Shown here: one piece after another, positions 7,707 to 16,816 of the stretch | How positions within the stretch are numbered: the stretch's first letter is position 1 | Layout: each line of letters opens with the position of its first letter | Source: Nonomuraea jabiensis | Lineage (GTDB): Bacteria; Actinomycetota; Actinomycetes; Streptosporangiales; Streptosporangiaceae | Length of the DNA: 64,000 bases | Direction: 5' to 3' | Assembly (NCBI RefSeq): GCF_014204795.1 | Contig: NZ_JACHMB010000001.1 | Span: 5,592,501 to 5,656,500, forward strand | The notes under the pieces: model-generated | Databases searched by the model: none | What the model saw: only the letters and a program-made list of their open reading frames with translations | Told to the model about the DNA's origin: nothing | Position numbers and translations under genes: made by a program

Positions 7707-8981
7707 GTGATCCAGAGACTCCTGATCGGGCGGTGCCTGTCCGCGCTCGCCACCGCGCTCATCCCCACCACCCTGACGCTCGCGGTCCTGCGGGCGACCG
7801 GGGACGGCGGGGCGCTGGGCATCGTGCTGGCGAGCGAGATGGTGCCGCTCCTGCTGCTCCTTCCCGTGGGCGGCGTGCTGGCCGACCGGATCCGGCCCGA
7901 ACGGGTCGCGCTCCTCGCCGACCTGACCCGGTGCCTGTCGCAGGCCGCCATCGCCATCGAACTGCTGCTGGGCGTGTACCGGATCCTCGATCTGGCGGTG
8001 CTGTCGGCCGTGGCGGGGATCGCCATCGCGTTCGGCAGCCCGGCCGTGCCGAGGCTGGTGGTCGCGGTGGTGCCCGGCCAGGACAGGTTGCGGATGAACG
8101 CGCGTATCGGCGTGGCCACCAGCCTGTCCGCGGTCGTCGCTCCGGCGCTGGCGGGGACGGTCACGCTGGCCGCCGGTCCCGGCTGGGCGGCCGCGCTCAC
8201 GGCGGCGCTGTTCGCCTGCTCGGCGCTCACTCTCGGTGGCATCAGCAGCACGCCCGCGGCGTCTCACGTCAAAGCGGCGCCTCACGCCGATGCGAGGCTT
8301 CAGGTCAATGCGGTGCGTCAAGTCGAAAAGGCGGCTCAGGTCAAAAGGGTCAGCGCCTTCGGCAGGGACGTGGCCGAGGGGTGGCGGGAGGTCAGGGGGC
8401 GCCGATGGTTCCTGGCCTGCACGCTCGCCCACGGCGTCTGGCACTTCATGGCCGGACTGTTCCTGACACTCGCCCCCATGACAGCCGTGCGGGAGCTGGG
8501 CGGCGAGGTGAGCTGGACGGTGATCGTGCAGAGCGGCACGGTCGGCCTGGTCCTGGGCGTGCTGGCCGCTCCTCGGCTGCCCATCCGCAGGCCGCTGGCG
8601 GTGGTCCAGGCCGGTGCCGCCTGCTACCTGCTGCCCATGGTGGCCCTGGCCGTGACGGCGCCCACCGCGGTGATGGCGGGCGCGTACTTCGTGGCGATGT
8701 TCGGGCTGGGACTGCTCAGCCCGCTGTGGGAGACGGTGGTGGCCGAGGAGATCCCGGAGCGGGCGCTGGGGCGGGTGCGCTCGTTCGACCAGCTCATCTC
8801 GTTCGCGTCGCGGCCGTTCGGGCTGGCGGTGGCGGCGCCGCTGGCCGGCGTCACCGGGGTGACCGCCCTGGCCCTGACGGGCGGCGTGCTGGTCGCCGTC
8901 GCGAACCTCGCCGCCATCCTCCCGTCGCGCTCCTCCCTCCGGCCCGCTCCCGCGGAAGCCGCCCCGGCGAGGGTCAAGTGA
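7707..8981 (+). CDS. MFS efflux transporter
   Basis: Major facilitator of 424 residues with about 12 hydrophobic helices. It carries the motif-A-like loop GGVLADRIRPERVALLADLTRC after helix 2, as in the actinobacterial drug-efflux MFS group. The central cytoplasmic loop (about residues 184-220) is enlarged by a Lys/Ala/Val-rich, weakly repetitive stretch (HVKAAPHADARLQVNAVRQV). It is divergent from the MarR gene and has its own promoter. Because the GTG lies eight bases from the -10, the message is nearly leaderless. The exported compound is unknown. Confidence 0.85.
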   Translation: MIQRLLIGRCLSALATALIPTTLTLAVLRATGDGGALGIVLASEMVPLLLLLPVGGVLADRIRPERVALLADLTRCLSQAAIAIELLLGVYRILDLAVLSAVAGIAIAFGSPAVPRLVVAVVPGQDRLRMNARIGVATSLSAVVAPALAGTVTLAAGPGWAAALTAALFACSALTLGGISSTPAASHVKAAPHADARLQVNAVRQVEKAAQVKRVSAFGRDVAEGWREVRGRRWFLACTLAHGVWHFMAGLFLTLAPMTAVRELGGEVSWTVIVQSGTVGLVLGVLAAPRLPIRRPLAVVQAGAACYLLPMVALAVTAPTAVMAGAYFVAMFGLGLLSPLWETVVAEEIPERALGRVRSFDQLISFASRPFGLAVAAPLAGVTGVTALALTGGVLVAVANLAAILPSRSSLRPAPAEAAPARVK

Positions 8982-9666
8982 GCGCCGCCTCCCGTACGAC
9001 GCCGTCGTTGATCTCCAGGACCCGGTCGGCCAGCGTGATCAGGCTGGGGTCGTGGGTGGCGACCAGGGCCGTGACCCCCTCACTCCGTACGAGGGCCCGC
9101 AGCAGCTCCATGATCTGCCGCCCGGTCTGCGAGTCCAGCTGCCCCGTGGGCTCGTCGGCCACCAGCAGCCGGGGCCGGTTCGCCAGGGACCTGGCGATGG
9201 CCACCCGCTGCCGCTGCCCCCCGGACAGCTCGTACGGCCGCTGGTTGGCATGCTGCTCCAGCCCCACCAGCGCCAGCAGAAGGCGTACGCGGGCCTCGCG
9301 CTCCTCCGACGGCGTCCGCAGCAGCCGCATCGGCACGCCGACGTTCTCCGCCGCGGACAGCACCGGGATCAGCCCGAACGACTGGAACACGAACCCCACC
9401 ACGTCGCGGCGCAGGGCCAGCAGGTCGTCCTCGGACATGGCGGTGACCTCGTGCCCGGCGACGACCACCCGTCCGGCGTCCGGCCTGTCCAGGCCGCCGA
9501 TCTGGTTGAGCAGGGTCGTCTTCCCGGACCCCGACCGCCCGCGGACCGCGACGAGCTCGCCAGGGAACACCGAGAACGACACCTCCCGCAGCGCCACGAC
9601 CTCCTTGGGCCCGGTCCGGTAGACCTTGCGCAGCCCTTCCACCTCGACCAGGGGCGAGTCAGTCAT
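8974..9666 (-). CDS. ABC transporter ATP-binding protein (MacB/LolD type)
   Basis: ATPase of 230 residues with Walker A GRSGSGKTTLLNQ, signature LSGGQRQRVAIARSL, Walker B LLVADEPTGQLDSQ and switch His in ATHDPSL. The LDSQTG and FVFQSFGLIPVLSAAENV segments place it in the MacB/LolD group, which pairs with FtsX-type permeases. It overlaps the preceding ATPase gene by eight bases and is the last gene of a four-gene operon. Its 3' end runs eight bases into the 3' end of the convergent MFS gene. Confidence 0.9.
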   Translation of the reverse strand: MTDSPLVEVEGLRKVYRTGPKEVVALREVSFSVFPGELVAVRGRSGSGKTTLLNQIGGLDRPDAGRVVVAGHEVTAMSEDDLLALRRDVVGFVFQSFGLIPVLSAAENVGVPMRLLRTPSEEREARVRLLLALVGLEQHANQRPYELSGGQRQRVAIARSLANRPRLLVADEPTGQLDSQTGRQIMELLRALVRSEGVTALVATHDPSLITLADRVLEINDGVVREAALT

Positions 9667-10576
9667 CAGAGGGCTCCTCCCGGGCGGGCCACACGCCGAT
9701 GTGGTCGGATTCGAGCTCGAGGCGCACCCGCCGCTCCATCTCGAGCGCGTTCATGAAGTCGCGCGGCAGTTGCAGCCGCCCGACCCGGTCCAGCACGGCG
9801 TACTCCTCGGCGACGATCTGCCCCTCGGCGCCCTCGCGCCGCAGCGTCTCGCTGCTGGTACGCCCGTCGCGAATGCCCACCGTACGGTCCACCTGCTCCG
9901 ACACCAGCGGGTCGTGCGTCACGACGACCACGGTCACCCCCAGCTCCCTGTTGGCCTTGCGCAGCGCGTCGAACACCTGCTCCGACGTCTCGCTGTCCAG
10001 CTCGCCGGTGGGTTCGTCGGCGAGGACGAGCTGCGGGGAGTTGGCGAGCGCGACGGCGATGGCGACCCGCTGCTGCTCGCCGCCCGACATTTCGGGAATC
10101 TTGCGGTCTGCGCAGTACCCGACGCCCAGCAACTCCAGCAGCTCCAGCGCGCGACCCCCGCGGCGACCGGCCAGCTTCATCGGCAGCTCGACGTTCTCCC
10201 TGGCGGAGAGGTACGGCAGCAGGTTCCGCGCGGTCTGCTGCCAGATGAAGCCCACCACGGACCGCCGGTACCGCAGCCGGTCGCGGGCGTTCATCGACAG
10301 CAGGTCCATCCCCGCCACCCTGGCCACGCCGGCCGTCGGCACGTCCAGCCCGGACAGCACGTTGAGCAGGGTCGACTTGCCCGACCCCGAGGCGCCCACG
10401 ATGGCCACCAGCTCGCCCTTGTCGATCACCAGGTCGAGCCCCTGCAGCGCGACGACCTCCACGCCCTCGGTCTTGTAGATGCGTACGAGGTTGTCGCACA
10501 CGATGTGCGCGTCACCGCCGAACGCGGCCTTCTCCCGCGTGGCCCTGGCTTCCAGCTCGGACAGGGTCGGGTTCAT
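9659..10576 (-). CDS. ABC transporter ATP-binding protein (MacB/LolD type) with C-terminal extension
   Basis: Second ATPase of the cassette, 305 residues. It shows Walker A GASGSGKSTLLNVLSGL, a Q-loop in VVGFIWQQTARNLLPYLSARENVELP, signature MSGGEQQRVAIAVALA, Walker B LVLADEPTGELDSE and THDPLVSEQVD. About 70 residues after the nucleotide-binding fold (from TSSETLRREG) are unusual. They read like an AbrB-style strip, YAVLDRVGRLQLPRDFM, which might be a regulatory tail. The stop of the upstream permease overlaps this start by four bases, so the genes are translationally coupled. Confidence 0.9.
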   Translation of the reverse strand: MNPTLSELEARATREKAAFGGDAHIVCDNLVRIYKTEGVEVVALQGLDLVIDKGELVAIVGASGSGKSTLLNVLSGLDVPTAGVARVAGMDLLSMNARDRLRYRRSVVGFIWQQTARNLLPYLSARENVELPMKLAGRRGGRALELLELLGVGYCADRKIPEMSGGEQQRVAIAVALANSPQLVLADEPTGELDSETSEQVFDALRKANRELGVTVVVVTHDPLVSEQVDRTVGIRDGRTSSETLRREGAEGQIVAEEYAVLDRVGRLQLPRDFMNALEMERRVRLELESDHIGVWPAREEPSDD

Positions 10577-13137
10577 GAAAGATCCCCCACTCGAAGGACG
10601 GCGCCGAGGTTGCGGCGGCGGCTGATGGCGGTGTGCGCGTACGCGCCGAGCACGGCGACGGTGGTGAGCCCGCCCGCCAGCAGCGCAGGCACGAGCAGGT
10701 CGAGCGAGTAGTCGCCGACGGGCAGGCCGCCGGCGTACGACGACAGGTCCACGCCGGCCCCGAGCGCGAACGGCAGGCCGAGGCCCAGACCGAGCCCGAC
10801 CAGGGCGGTGACGAGGATCATGGGCAGGATCTCCAGCACGGTCAGCCGCTGCGCCTGCCGGTCCGACAGCCCGAGTGTGCGCAGGAACGACACCGCGCTG
10901 GCACGCTCGGCGGCGCCGATCACGAGCGCCAGCACGACGGCGACGAGCGCGTACGAGCCGAGCGCCACCGTCACCACGAGCAGCGTCCAGCGCACGGTGC
11001 TGGTGAGGGGGTCGTCCTGGATGGCGCTCAGCGCCCGCTCCTGCGTCTCCACGGTCGCCGACGGGACCAGCCGCGCCAGCACGTCAGGGGAGACGTCGCC
11101 CTTGATCAGCAGGGTGTTCGGGGCGGGCCGGGTCAGCACGCCCAGCGGCACCACCATGAACTTCCCTTGGGTGAAGAAACTGGGCACCGACTCGACCACG
11201 CCCCGCGTGGCGAGCTTCACCCGCGACTGCCACCCGATCTCGAACGTCCCCCGTCCCCGCAGCTCGGGGGAGACCAGCGCGCCGTCGGACAGCGGAGGCA
11301 CGCTGATCGGGGCCCCGTCCAGGATCCGCCGCCACTGCGCCACGTCCACGGCGAGCGCCTCGGCCCGCTCCGCGCCGTACCCGACCTGCACCCGCCCGGT
11401 CTGCGCGATCACCACCTGCTCGACCCCGGGCGTCGCCCGAATCCGGTCGATCGAGGCGGCGGGGATCTCGACGTTCGACGTCACCTTGATCGGCGCGCCC
11501 ACCTGCTGCCAGGACGCCAGCCGCTGCGTGTCCGCGATCCCGCCGGAGATCACCGCGGCGAACACCGACACGCCCAGCGCGGGCAGCAGGATCAGCACGG
11601 GCAGCACGCCGGCGGAGCGCGCCCTGGCCGCCCTGGTCAGCCCCAGGAACGGCACGGCCGCCCGCCCGCGCGCGGCCAGCCGTACGAACAGCCGCAAGGG
11701 GTACGGATAGCAGCGCAAGGTGATCAACGCCGCCGCCAGCGTCAGCCCGACGGGCACCAGGAGCAGGAACGGATCCTGCGACGCGCCACGGGCCCGCAGG
11801 AGGTACGCCCCGACCAGGGCGAGCACCACGACCAGCACCTCCAGCGTGACCCGCCGGGCGGAGGGCCGGCCGGCGGACACGTCGTCGCGGCGCTCGTGCA
11901 GCGGCGTCCGATGGGTCAGGGCCAGCCGCGCCCCGGCGAACCCGACGGCCGCCACGACCACGACCAAGGGCCCCAGGTGCACGATGGGCAGGACGGGCCC
12001 GGGCACCAGGAACGACAGCCCGTACCCGGCCAGCGCGGCGGGCAGCACCGCGACGCCGGTCAGCAGCGCCCCGGCCCCGGCCACCTGCCGCAGCGACCCG
12101 CCCCGCGCCCGCGCCAGCGACAGCGGTTGGTCGAGCCGGTTGCCCAGCAGCAGCACGACCAGCGCGATCACGCCGAGCGCCACCGCCAGCAGCCCGCCGA
12201 GCACCAGGTACGTCACGGTCTGCGCGGTGGCCACCTCGGCGAGGAAGTCGCCGAGCAGCTTGGAGAGCCCGGTGTCCAGGTGGTACGGGCTGGCCGTCGA
12301 CTGGAGCGCGGCCACCCGCCCGAACTCGGCGACCGCCGCCTGGAGGTCGGGCGCGGCCAGCGCGCTCGCGGCGCGGGCGTCGATCGGCAGGATCCAGTGG
12401 TAGGACAGGTTGCGCCCCTCGCCGCTGAGCGCGGTCAGCCCCGCGTCGGGGATCAGCGTCGTGATGCGCTTCTCGAGCTCGTCGCTGCCCGGCGTCTGCG
12501 CCTTGACGACCTGGAGGATGTCGACGTTGTGGGACCAGTAGCGGTCACGGGGGTCCTTGGCCTTGAAGGCGCCGACGATCTTCAGGGCGGCGTAGTCGTT
12601 CTCGCCGACCATCTTGGTCTGGCCCACCTCGAAGCCCAGCTCGGGCAGGGCGTCCGCGACGATCCCCACCTCGAAGACCGGGATCGTCGCGCCCTCGTAC
12701 CGCATGGTCGAGGGCTTGCCGGGCGCCCGCCCCTGGACCCAGTCCACGCGCCGGTCCGCGTCGGAGAGCCAGCCCAGGTTCATGTGGGTGTGGCCGGAGG
12801 TTCCGGTGACGGGCGTGGAGGTGGTCTTGGCGCTCATGTGGCCCGCGCCGGTCGCCAGCGGGCGCAGCGCCGGCGGCAGGATCTGGCGCCAGCGGCGGTC
12901 GCGGGCGTCGAACTGACCGCGTTCGTGCAGGTCCTCCTCGGACGAACGCGACTCCACGGACACCGTCAGGTCGGCCTGCACCGCGGGGGCGCTGACCAGC
13001 GAACGGCGCAGCGCCTCGTCGAACGACGCCTGCATCGCCCTGGGCAGCCCCGCGACCAGCAGGCAGGCGCTCAGCGCCAGCACGAACAGCACGGCCATCG
13101 TGCCCAGGTGCGCGCGGGCGAGCAGGGCGATCCTCAC
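10573..13137 (-). CDS. FtsX-like ABC permease (large)
   Basis: Permease of 854 residues. A first helix lies near residues 7-28 (LGTMAVLFVLALSACLLVAGL), followed by a large extracytoplasmic domain of about 300 residues, a block of membrane helices in the middle, a second extracytoplasmic domain (SNVEIPAASIDRIRATPGVEQ onward), and three C-terminal helices with the FtsX pattern (FLRTLGLSDRQAQRLTVLEILP). The start is the GTG at 13137, which overlaps the stop of the previous permease as GTGA. Reading frames further upstream are shadows. Such permeases move or extract substrates at the outer face of the membrane rather than importing them; the substrate is unknown. Confidence 0.87.
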   Translation of the reverse strand: MRIALLARAHLGTMAVLFVLALSACLLVAGLPRAMQASFDEALRRSLVSAPAVQADLTVSVESRSSEEDLHERGQFDARDRRWRQILPPALRPLATGAGHMSAKTTSTPVTGTSGHTHMNLGWLSDADRRVDWVQGRAPGKPSTMRYEGATIPVFEVGIVADALPELGFEVGQTKMVGENDYAALKIVGAFKAKDPRDRYWSHNVDILQVVKAQTPGSDELEKRITTLIPDAGLTALSGEGRNLSYHWILPIDARAASALAAPDLQAAVAEFGRVAALQSTASPYHLDTGLSKLLGDFLAEVATAQTVTYLVLGGLLAVALGVIALVVLLLGNRLDQPLSLARARGGSLRQVAGAGALLTGVAVLPAALAGYGLSFLVPGPVLPIVHLGPLVVVVAAVGFAGARLALTHRTPLHERRDDVSAGRPSARRVTLEVLVVVLALVGAYLLRARGASQDPFLLLVPVGLTLAAALITLRCYPYPLRLFVRLAARGRAAVPFLGLTRAARARSAGVLPVLILLPALGVSVFAAVISGGIADTQRLASWQQVGAPIKVTSNVEIPAASIDRIRATPGVEQVVIAQTGRVQVGYGAERAEALAVDVAQWRRILDGAPISVPPLSDGALVSPELRGRGTFEIGWQSRVKLATRGVVESVPSFFTQGKFMVVPLGVLTRPAPNTLLIKGDVSPDVLARLVPSATVETQERALSAIQDDPLTSTVRWTLLVVTVALGSYALVAVVLALVIGAAERASAVSFLRTLGLSDRQAQRLTVLEILPMILVTALVGLGLGLGLPFALGAGVDLSSYAGGLPVGDYSLDLLVPALLAGGLTTVAVLGAYAHTAISRRRNLGAVLRVGDLS

Positions 13138-16100
13138 CGTTCCTCCACGAGTTGCCCGTGCTGCCCGCGCAGGCGGCGGGCCAGCCCGGCCACGATGGCG
13201 AGCAGCACCGCGGCCACCAGCGCCAGCATCGCCGCGGTGGCCGCCCACGGGATGTCGAGCACCACGCCGGGGGTGACGGCCGAGGCCTGCCCGGTCAGTA
13301 CGATGTGCGGCACGACCAGCACGCCGACGACCACGGCGAGCCCGGTGCCCGCGACGAGCGACAGCCCGATGACGAACGCCTGCTCGACCGCCAGCACCCC
13401 GAACACCTGCCGGGAGCTCACCCCGAGCGCCCGCAGGATCGCGAACTCGCCCATGCGCTCCCGGGCCGCGACGGTCGCGTTCACCAGGAACCCGAGCGTC
13501 GCGAACACCAGCGCCGCCGCGAACCCGAGCATCAGCGCCCCCTGCAACCCGCTGGCCAGGGGATCGTCCCGCAGCTCGGCCGCCAGCCTGCGCTGGTCGA
13601 GCGCGGTCACGTCCCACTCGGGCCGCGTCTGGAGCGCCTTGACCGCGGGCGCGGTGTCACCGGCCGCGAGCCACCATTCGGTGGCGGGCCTGGGCAGCTG
13701 CGCCGAGGCCAGCTCGTACGTCTGCAAGGTCGCCCAGTCGGCGAGCACCGCCTTCTGCCCCGCCGGGGTGGTCGGCATGCTGTCCACGACCCCCACCACC
13801 TTGACCTGGAGCACCCTGCGGTCGATGCTGGCCGGCCCGACCTGGCCGACGGCCAGCTTGAGCGAGGCGGCCAGGTCGGCGGTGAGCACCACCGGCAGCG
13901 GTCCGGGCTTCGGCAGCGGCGCGAGGCCGGCGACCGCGGGCCGCACCACCTTCATGGACACCGGCGGCGCCGCCACCTCGCGGCCGTCTGCGCTGAGGCC
14001 GGTCAGGGTCAGGTTCACGGGGCTCTGGGGGGTGCCAGCGACGAGGCCGCGCAGCGACAGCGGGTACGTGATCTTCCCGGTACGCCCGGCCAGCGCCCGG
14101 AGGTCGACGTCGATCCGGTTCTCGCCCTTGCGCAGCACGCCGAGCGGCACGTCGCGCCACACGCCGAGCGCGTCGGAGAGCACCAGCCGCAGCGGCAGGA
14201 CGCCGTCCGCTCGCGCCCGCAGCGTGAGCGCCGACGGCTGCCCGGGAAGGTCCAGCTTGCCCGCCCGGTCTCCGGCCAGCGCCCGCGACATCTCCCCGAC
14301 CGGCTGCGCGGACAGGTCGGCACGCAGGTGGAACAGCTCGCCCAGCCTGCCCGCGTCCAGGCCGAGCAGCAGCGCGCTCTCGCCGCTCACCTCGGTCTGC
14401 CCGCGAAATCCCGGCGAGTACGCCGTGACCCCGGGCAGCGCGGTGAACGCCGTCCCGCGCCCGAGCGCCCCCAGCTCCGGCCCGTCAGGGGGACCGGACA
14501 GCCGCAGGTCGGCCCCGGCCTGGTGACGGGCCTGGTCGGCCTGCGAGGCCCGCCAGGTGGACGCGGTGGCCATGGACACGATGCCGATCGCGATGGCCAT
14601 GGTCAGCAGCAGCGCCGGGCCCGCGTACTTGAGCGGCCGCCTGCTCACCTGCCAGGCCCCCAGCGCGGGGGCGAGCGCCGGCCGCCTGGACGTCACCCGC
14701 TCGGCCAGCTTCGAGACGCGCGGCACCAGGCGCAGCCCCAGCATGCCGCCCGTGAGCAGGGCCAGGGCCGGCCCGGAGATGATCAGCGGGTCGATGCCGA
14801 GCCCGCCCGCGGCCGTCGCGGTCACGGGCGCGCCGTAGCGCTGGAGCTGCCAGATCGCCAGCCCGGCCACGACCAGCAGCGCCAGGTCGGCGCCCGCCCG
14901 CTCGATCAGCCCGCGCCCGCCGCCGCGCCCGCGCGCCGACTGCTCCTCCACGTACGTGCGCCGCGCGCCCGCCAGCGCCGGCAGCACCAGCAGGACCGCC
15001 GCGGCCAGGGCCACGCCGAACGAGACGAGGAACGTGCCCAGGTCGGCCGAGGGCGCCAGCCGTACCCCTGACGCCCTGATCCAGGGCAGCAGGTTGACCA
15101 GCGCGAGCAGCGGCGGGCCCAGGAACGGCGCGACCACCGCGCACGGCACCGCCACCAGCAGCGCCTCGCCGCCCGCCAGCGCGGCCAGCCGCACCGTGCC
15201 CGCGCCGCGCGAGCGCAGCAGCGCCACCTCCATGCGGCGGTGGTCGGCGAGCAGGCGGGCGGTGAGCATCAGCGCGTACGCGGCCAGCAACAGCAGCTGC
15301 AGCACCGGGATCAGCATCGTGGAGCGCGCGACCAGGGACGCGGTGTCGAGCTGGGTCAGGATCTCCGGCAGGTGGCTGGCGGCCACGCAGCTGCCGCAGC
15401 CGTCCGCCTTCAGCCGCGCGCCCAGCCGGTCGATCGCTCCGGCCAGCGGGCGCAGCTGGGCGGGCGTGAGCGCGCGCAGGTCGGGCACGGCGGTCCAGGT
15501 GGCGTTCACGCTCGTGGCGAAGCGGGCGACGAACGTCTCGCGCGGCACCATCAGCGGCCCGTACGTGGTGAACTCGCCGCGCTCCACGCCCCGGCTGAGC
15601 AGCTGCTCACCCGCCCACCGCTCGCCGAACGGGTCGTTGAGCTGGAACACGCCCACGACGCGGACCGTGACCGGGCGCGGGTCGAGGCGGCCCTTCGTGG
15701 TGAACTCCTGCCCCGCCTTGAACCCGGTCGCCGAGGCCGCCGACAGCGAGATCGCGGCCTCCACCCGGTCGCCGCCGGCGCGCGGCCAGGAGCCGGAGAC
15801 GAGCCTGGCGTGCTGGTCGAGCCCGTCGTAGCTGCCGAACCTGAGCAGCTCGGGGCGCTCCTGGGCGTCCTGGCCGGGCAGGACGTAGGAGTCGGAGCGG
15901 AAGCTGGTGGTGACGGCGGGCGGCCGGGTGTAGGCCCTGGCGAACTCGGCGCGTACCGACCGGTCGAACTTCGGGAACGTCTCGGCCGTCACGGGGGCGC
16001 TGACGGTGGCGGCGGTCTGGCGGTACGAGGCCGTCTCCATCGTCCTGCGGACACCGGCGTCCGCGATGGAGGAGGCGTACATGGTGAGCGCGACCAGCGT

Positions 16101-16187
16101 GGTCGTGGCCAGGAGGATCGAGCCGAAGGCGGCCAGGAGGAGCAGCGGCTCGTTGAGCGCCCGTTTGACGACCAACGGCCCCCGCAT
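13134..16187 (-). CDS. FtsX-like ABC permease (very large, first gene of the operon)
   Basis: Permease of 1017 residues, beginning MRGPLVVKRALNEPLLLLAAFG, with a clear ribosome-binding run (GGGGGA) just upstream of the ATG at 16187; the longer frame lacks this. It has an N-terminal helix, an extracytoplasmic domain, several central helices (about residues 300-540) and a second, long extracytoplasmic domain. The C-terminal FtsX domain has three helices (REFAILRALGVSSRQVF is recognisable as REx-ILRALGxSxxQV). It leads the operon permease-permease-ATPase-ATPase. The two permeases probably form a heterodimer, and no separate periplasmic adaptor gene is adjacent. Confidence 0.87.
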   Translation of the reverse strand: MRGPLVVKRALNEPLLLLAAFGSILLATTTLVALTMYASSIADAGVRRTMETASYRQTAATVSAPVTAETFPKFDRSVRAEFARAYTRPPAVTTSFRSDSYVLPGQDAQERPELLRFGSYDGLDQHARLVSGSWPRAGGDRVEAAISLSAASATGFKAGQEFTTKGRLDPRPVTVRVVGVFQLNDPFGERWAGEQLLSRGVERGEFTTYGPLMVPRETFVARFATSVNATWTAVPDLRALTPAQLRPLAGAIDRLGARLKADGCGSCVAASHLPEILTQLDTASLVARSTMLIPVLQLLLLAAYALMLTARLLADHRRMEVALLRSRGAGTVRLAALAGGEALLVAVPCAVVAPFLGPPLLALVNLLPWIRASGVRLAPSADLGTFLVSFGVALAAAVLLVLPALAGARRTYVEEQSARGRGGGRGLIERAGADLALLVVAGLAIWQLQRYGAPVTATAAGGLGIDPLIISGPALALLTGGMLGLRLVPRVSKLAERVTSRRPALAPALGAWQVSRRPLKYAGPALLLTMAIAIGIVSMATASTWRASQADQARHQAGADLRLSGPPDGPELGALGRGTAFTALPGVTAYSPGFRGQTEVSGESALLLGLDAGRLGELFHLRADLSAQPVGEMSRALAGDRAGKLDLPGQPSALTLRARADGVLPLRLVLSDALGVWRDVPLGVLRKGENRIDVDLRALAGRTGKITYPLSLRGLVAGTPQSPVNLTLTGLSADGREVAAPPVSMKVVRPAVAGLAPLPKPGPLPVVLTADLAASLKLAVGQVGPASIDRRVLQVKVVGVVDSMPTTPAGQKAVLADWATLQTYELASAQLPRPATEWWLAAGDTAPAVKALQTRPEWDVTALDQRRLAAELRDDPLASGLQGALMLGFAAALVFATLGFLVNATVAARERMGEFAILRALGVSSRQVFGVLAVEQAFVIGLSLVAGTGLAVVVGVLVVPHIVLTGQASAVTPGVVLDIPWAATAAMLALVAAVLLAIVAGLARRLRGQHGQLVEER

Positions 16188-16318
16188 GTGTCCCCCTTCG
16201 CCCCGTTTAGTGCACCTTCGGGCAGGGCTGGGCGACGGGGCAAGGTGATCTCTGGAACGGTGACGCACCCGATACGGCCGTGTGATATCGAAACTGTGAC
16301 AAAAGGGTGCGAAAACGA

Positions 16319-16353
16319 GAACGCCGCACCCCCGGAGGGAGTGCGGCGTTTCC
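16319..16353 (-). terminator. rpsT: Rho-independent terminator after rpsT
   Basis: A perfect 10-bp stem, AACGCCGCAC (16320-16329) with GTGCGGCGTT (16341-16350), has an 11-base loop. On the minus strand it is followed by CTCGTTTTCG, a short T-rich tail. It lies 30 bp after the rpsT stop. It may also serve the other strand. Confidence 0.75.
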
Positions 16354-16382
16354 TGTGCCAGGCGTTCCGCTTGGCGGCCGGC

Positions 16383-16649
16383 TTACTTGGCGGCCAGCGA
16401 CGCGGCCTGCTTGGCGATCGCGGACTTGCGGTTGGCGGCCTGGTTCTTGTGGATGACGCCCTTGCTGACGGCCTTGTCGAGCTGGCGGGCGGCGGCCCGC
16501 TGCAGCACGGCGGCCTGCGCGGCGTCGCCCTGCTCGGCGGCCTCGCGGAACTTGCGGACAGCCGTCTTCAGAGAGGACTTGACCGCCTTGTTGCGCAGGC
16601 GAGCCTTCTCGTTCTGCTTGTTGCGCTTGATCTGGGACTTGATGTTCGC
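16383..16649 (-). CDS. rpsT: 30S ribosomal protein S20
   Basis: S20 binds 16S rRNA early in 30S assembly. The 88-residue product begins with the family pattern VANIKSQIKRNKQNEKARLRN and is rich in Lys, Arg and Ala, ending KSAIAKQAASLAAK. The GTG at 16649 is the start, because homologues begin MANIKSQ and a GAGG ribosome-binding site precedes it; the longer open frame upstream is not part of the protein. It is monocistronic here, with its own terminator, and flanked by the ABC operon and a GH18-like gene. Confidence 0.97.
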   Translation of the reverse strand, partial: ANIKSQIKRNKQNEKARLRNKAVKSSLKTAVRKFREAAEQGDAAQAAVLQRAAARQLDKAVSKGVIHKNQAANRKSAIAKQAASLAAK

Positions 16650-16816
16650 CACGAAGAAGCCTCGGTGAAAGTCTGGGTGATGGATGGGGCGCGCGGGCTC
16701 GAGAGAGGGCGCGCCACACGCAGTTGAACAGGATACCAATAACTCAGGTTGGCTCTCAAATCAACCGCGTGGTGGAGCATCGGCGTTTCCGATGCTCGGC
16801 GCCCGAAAGCCCCAGG

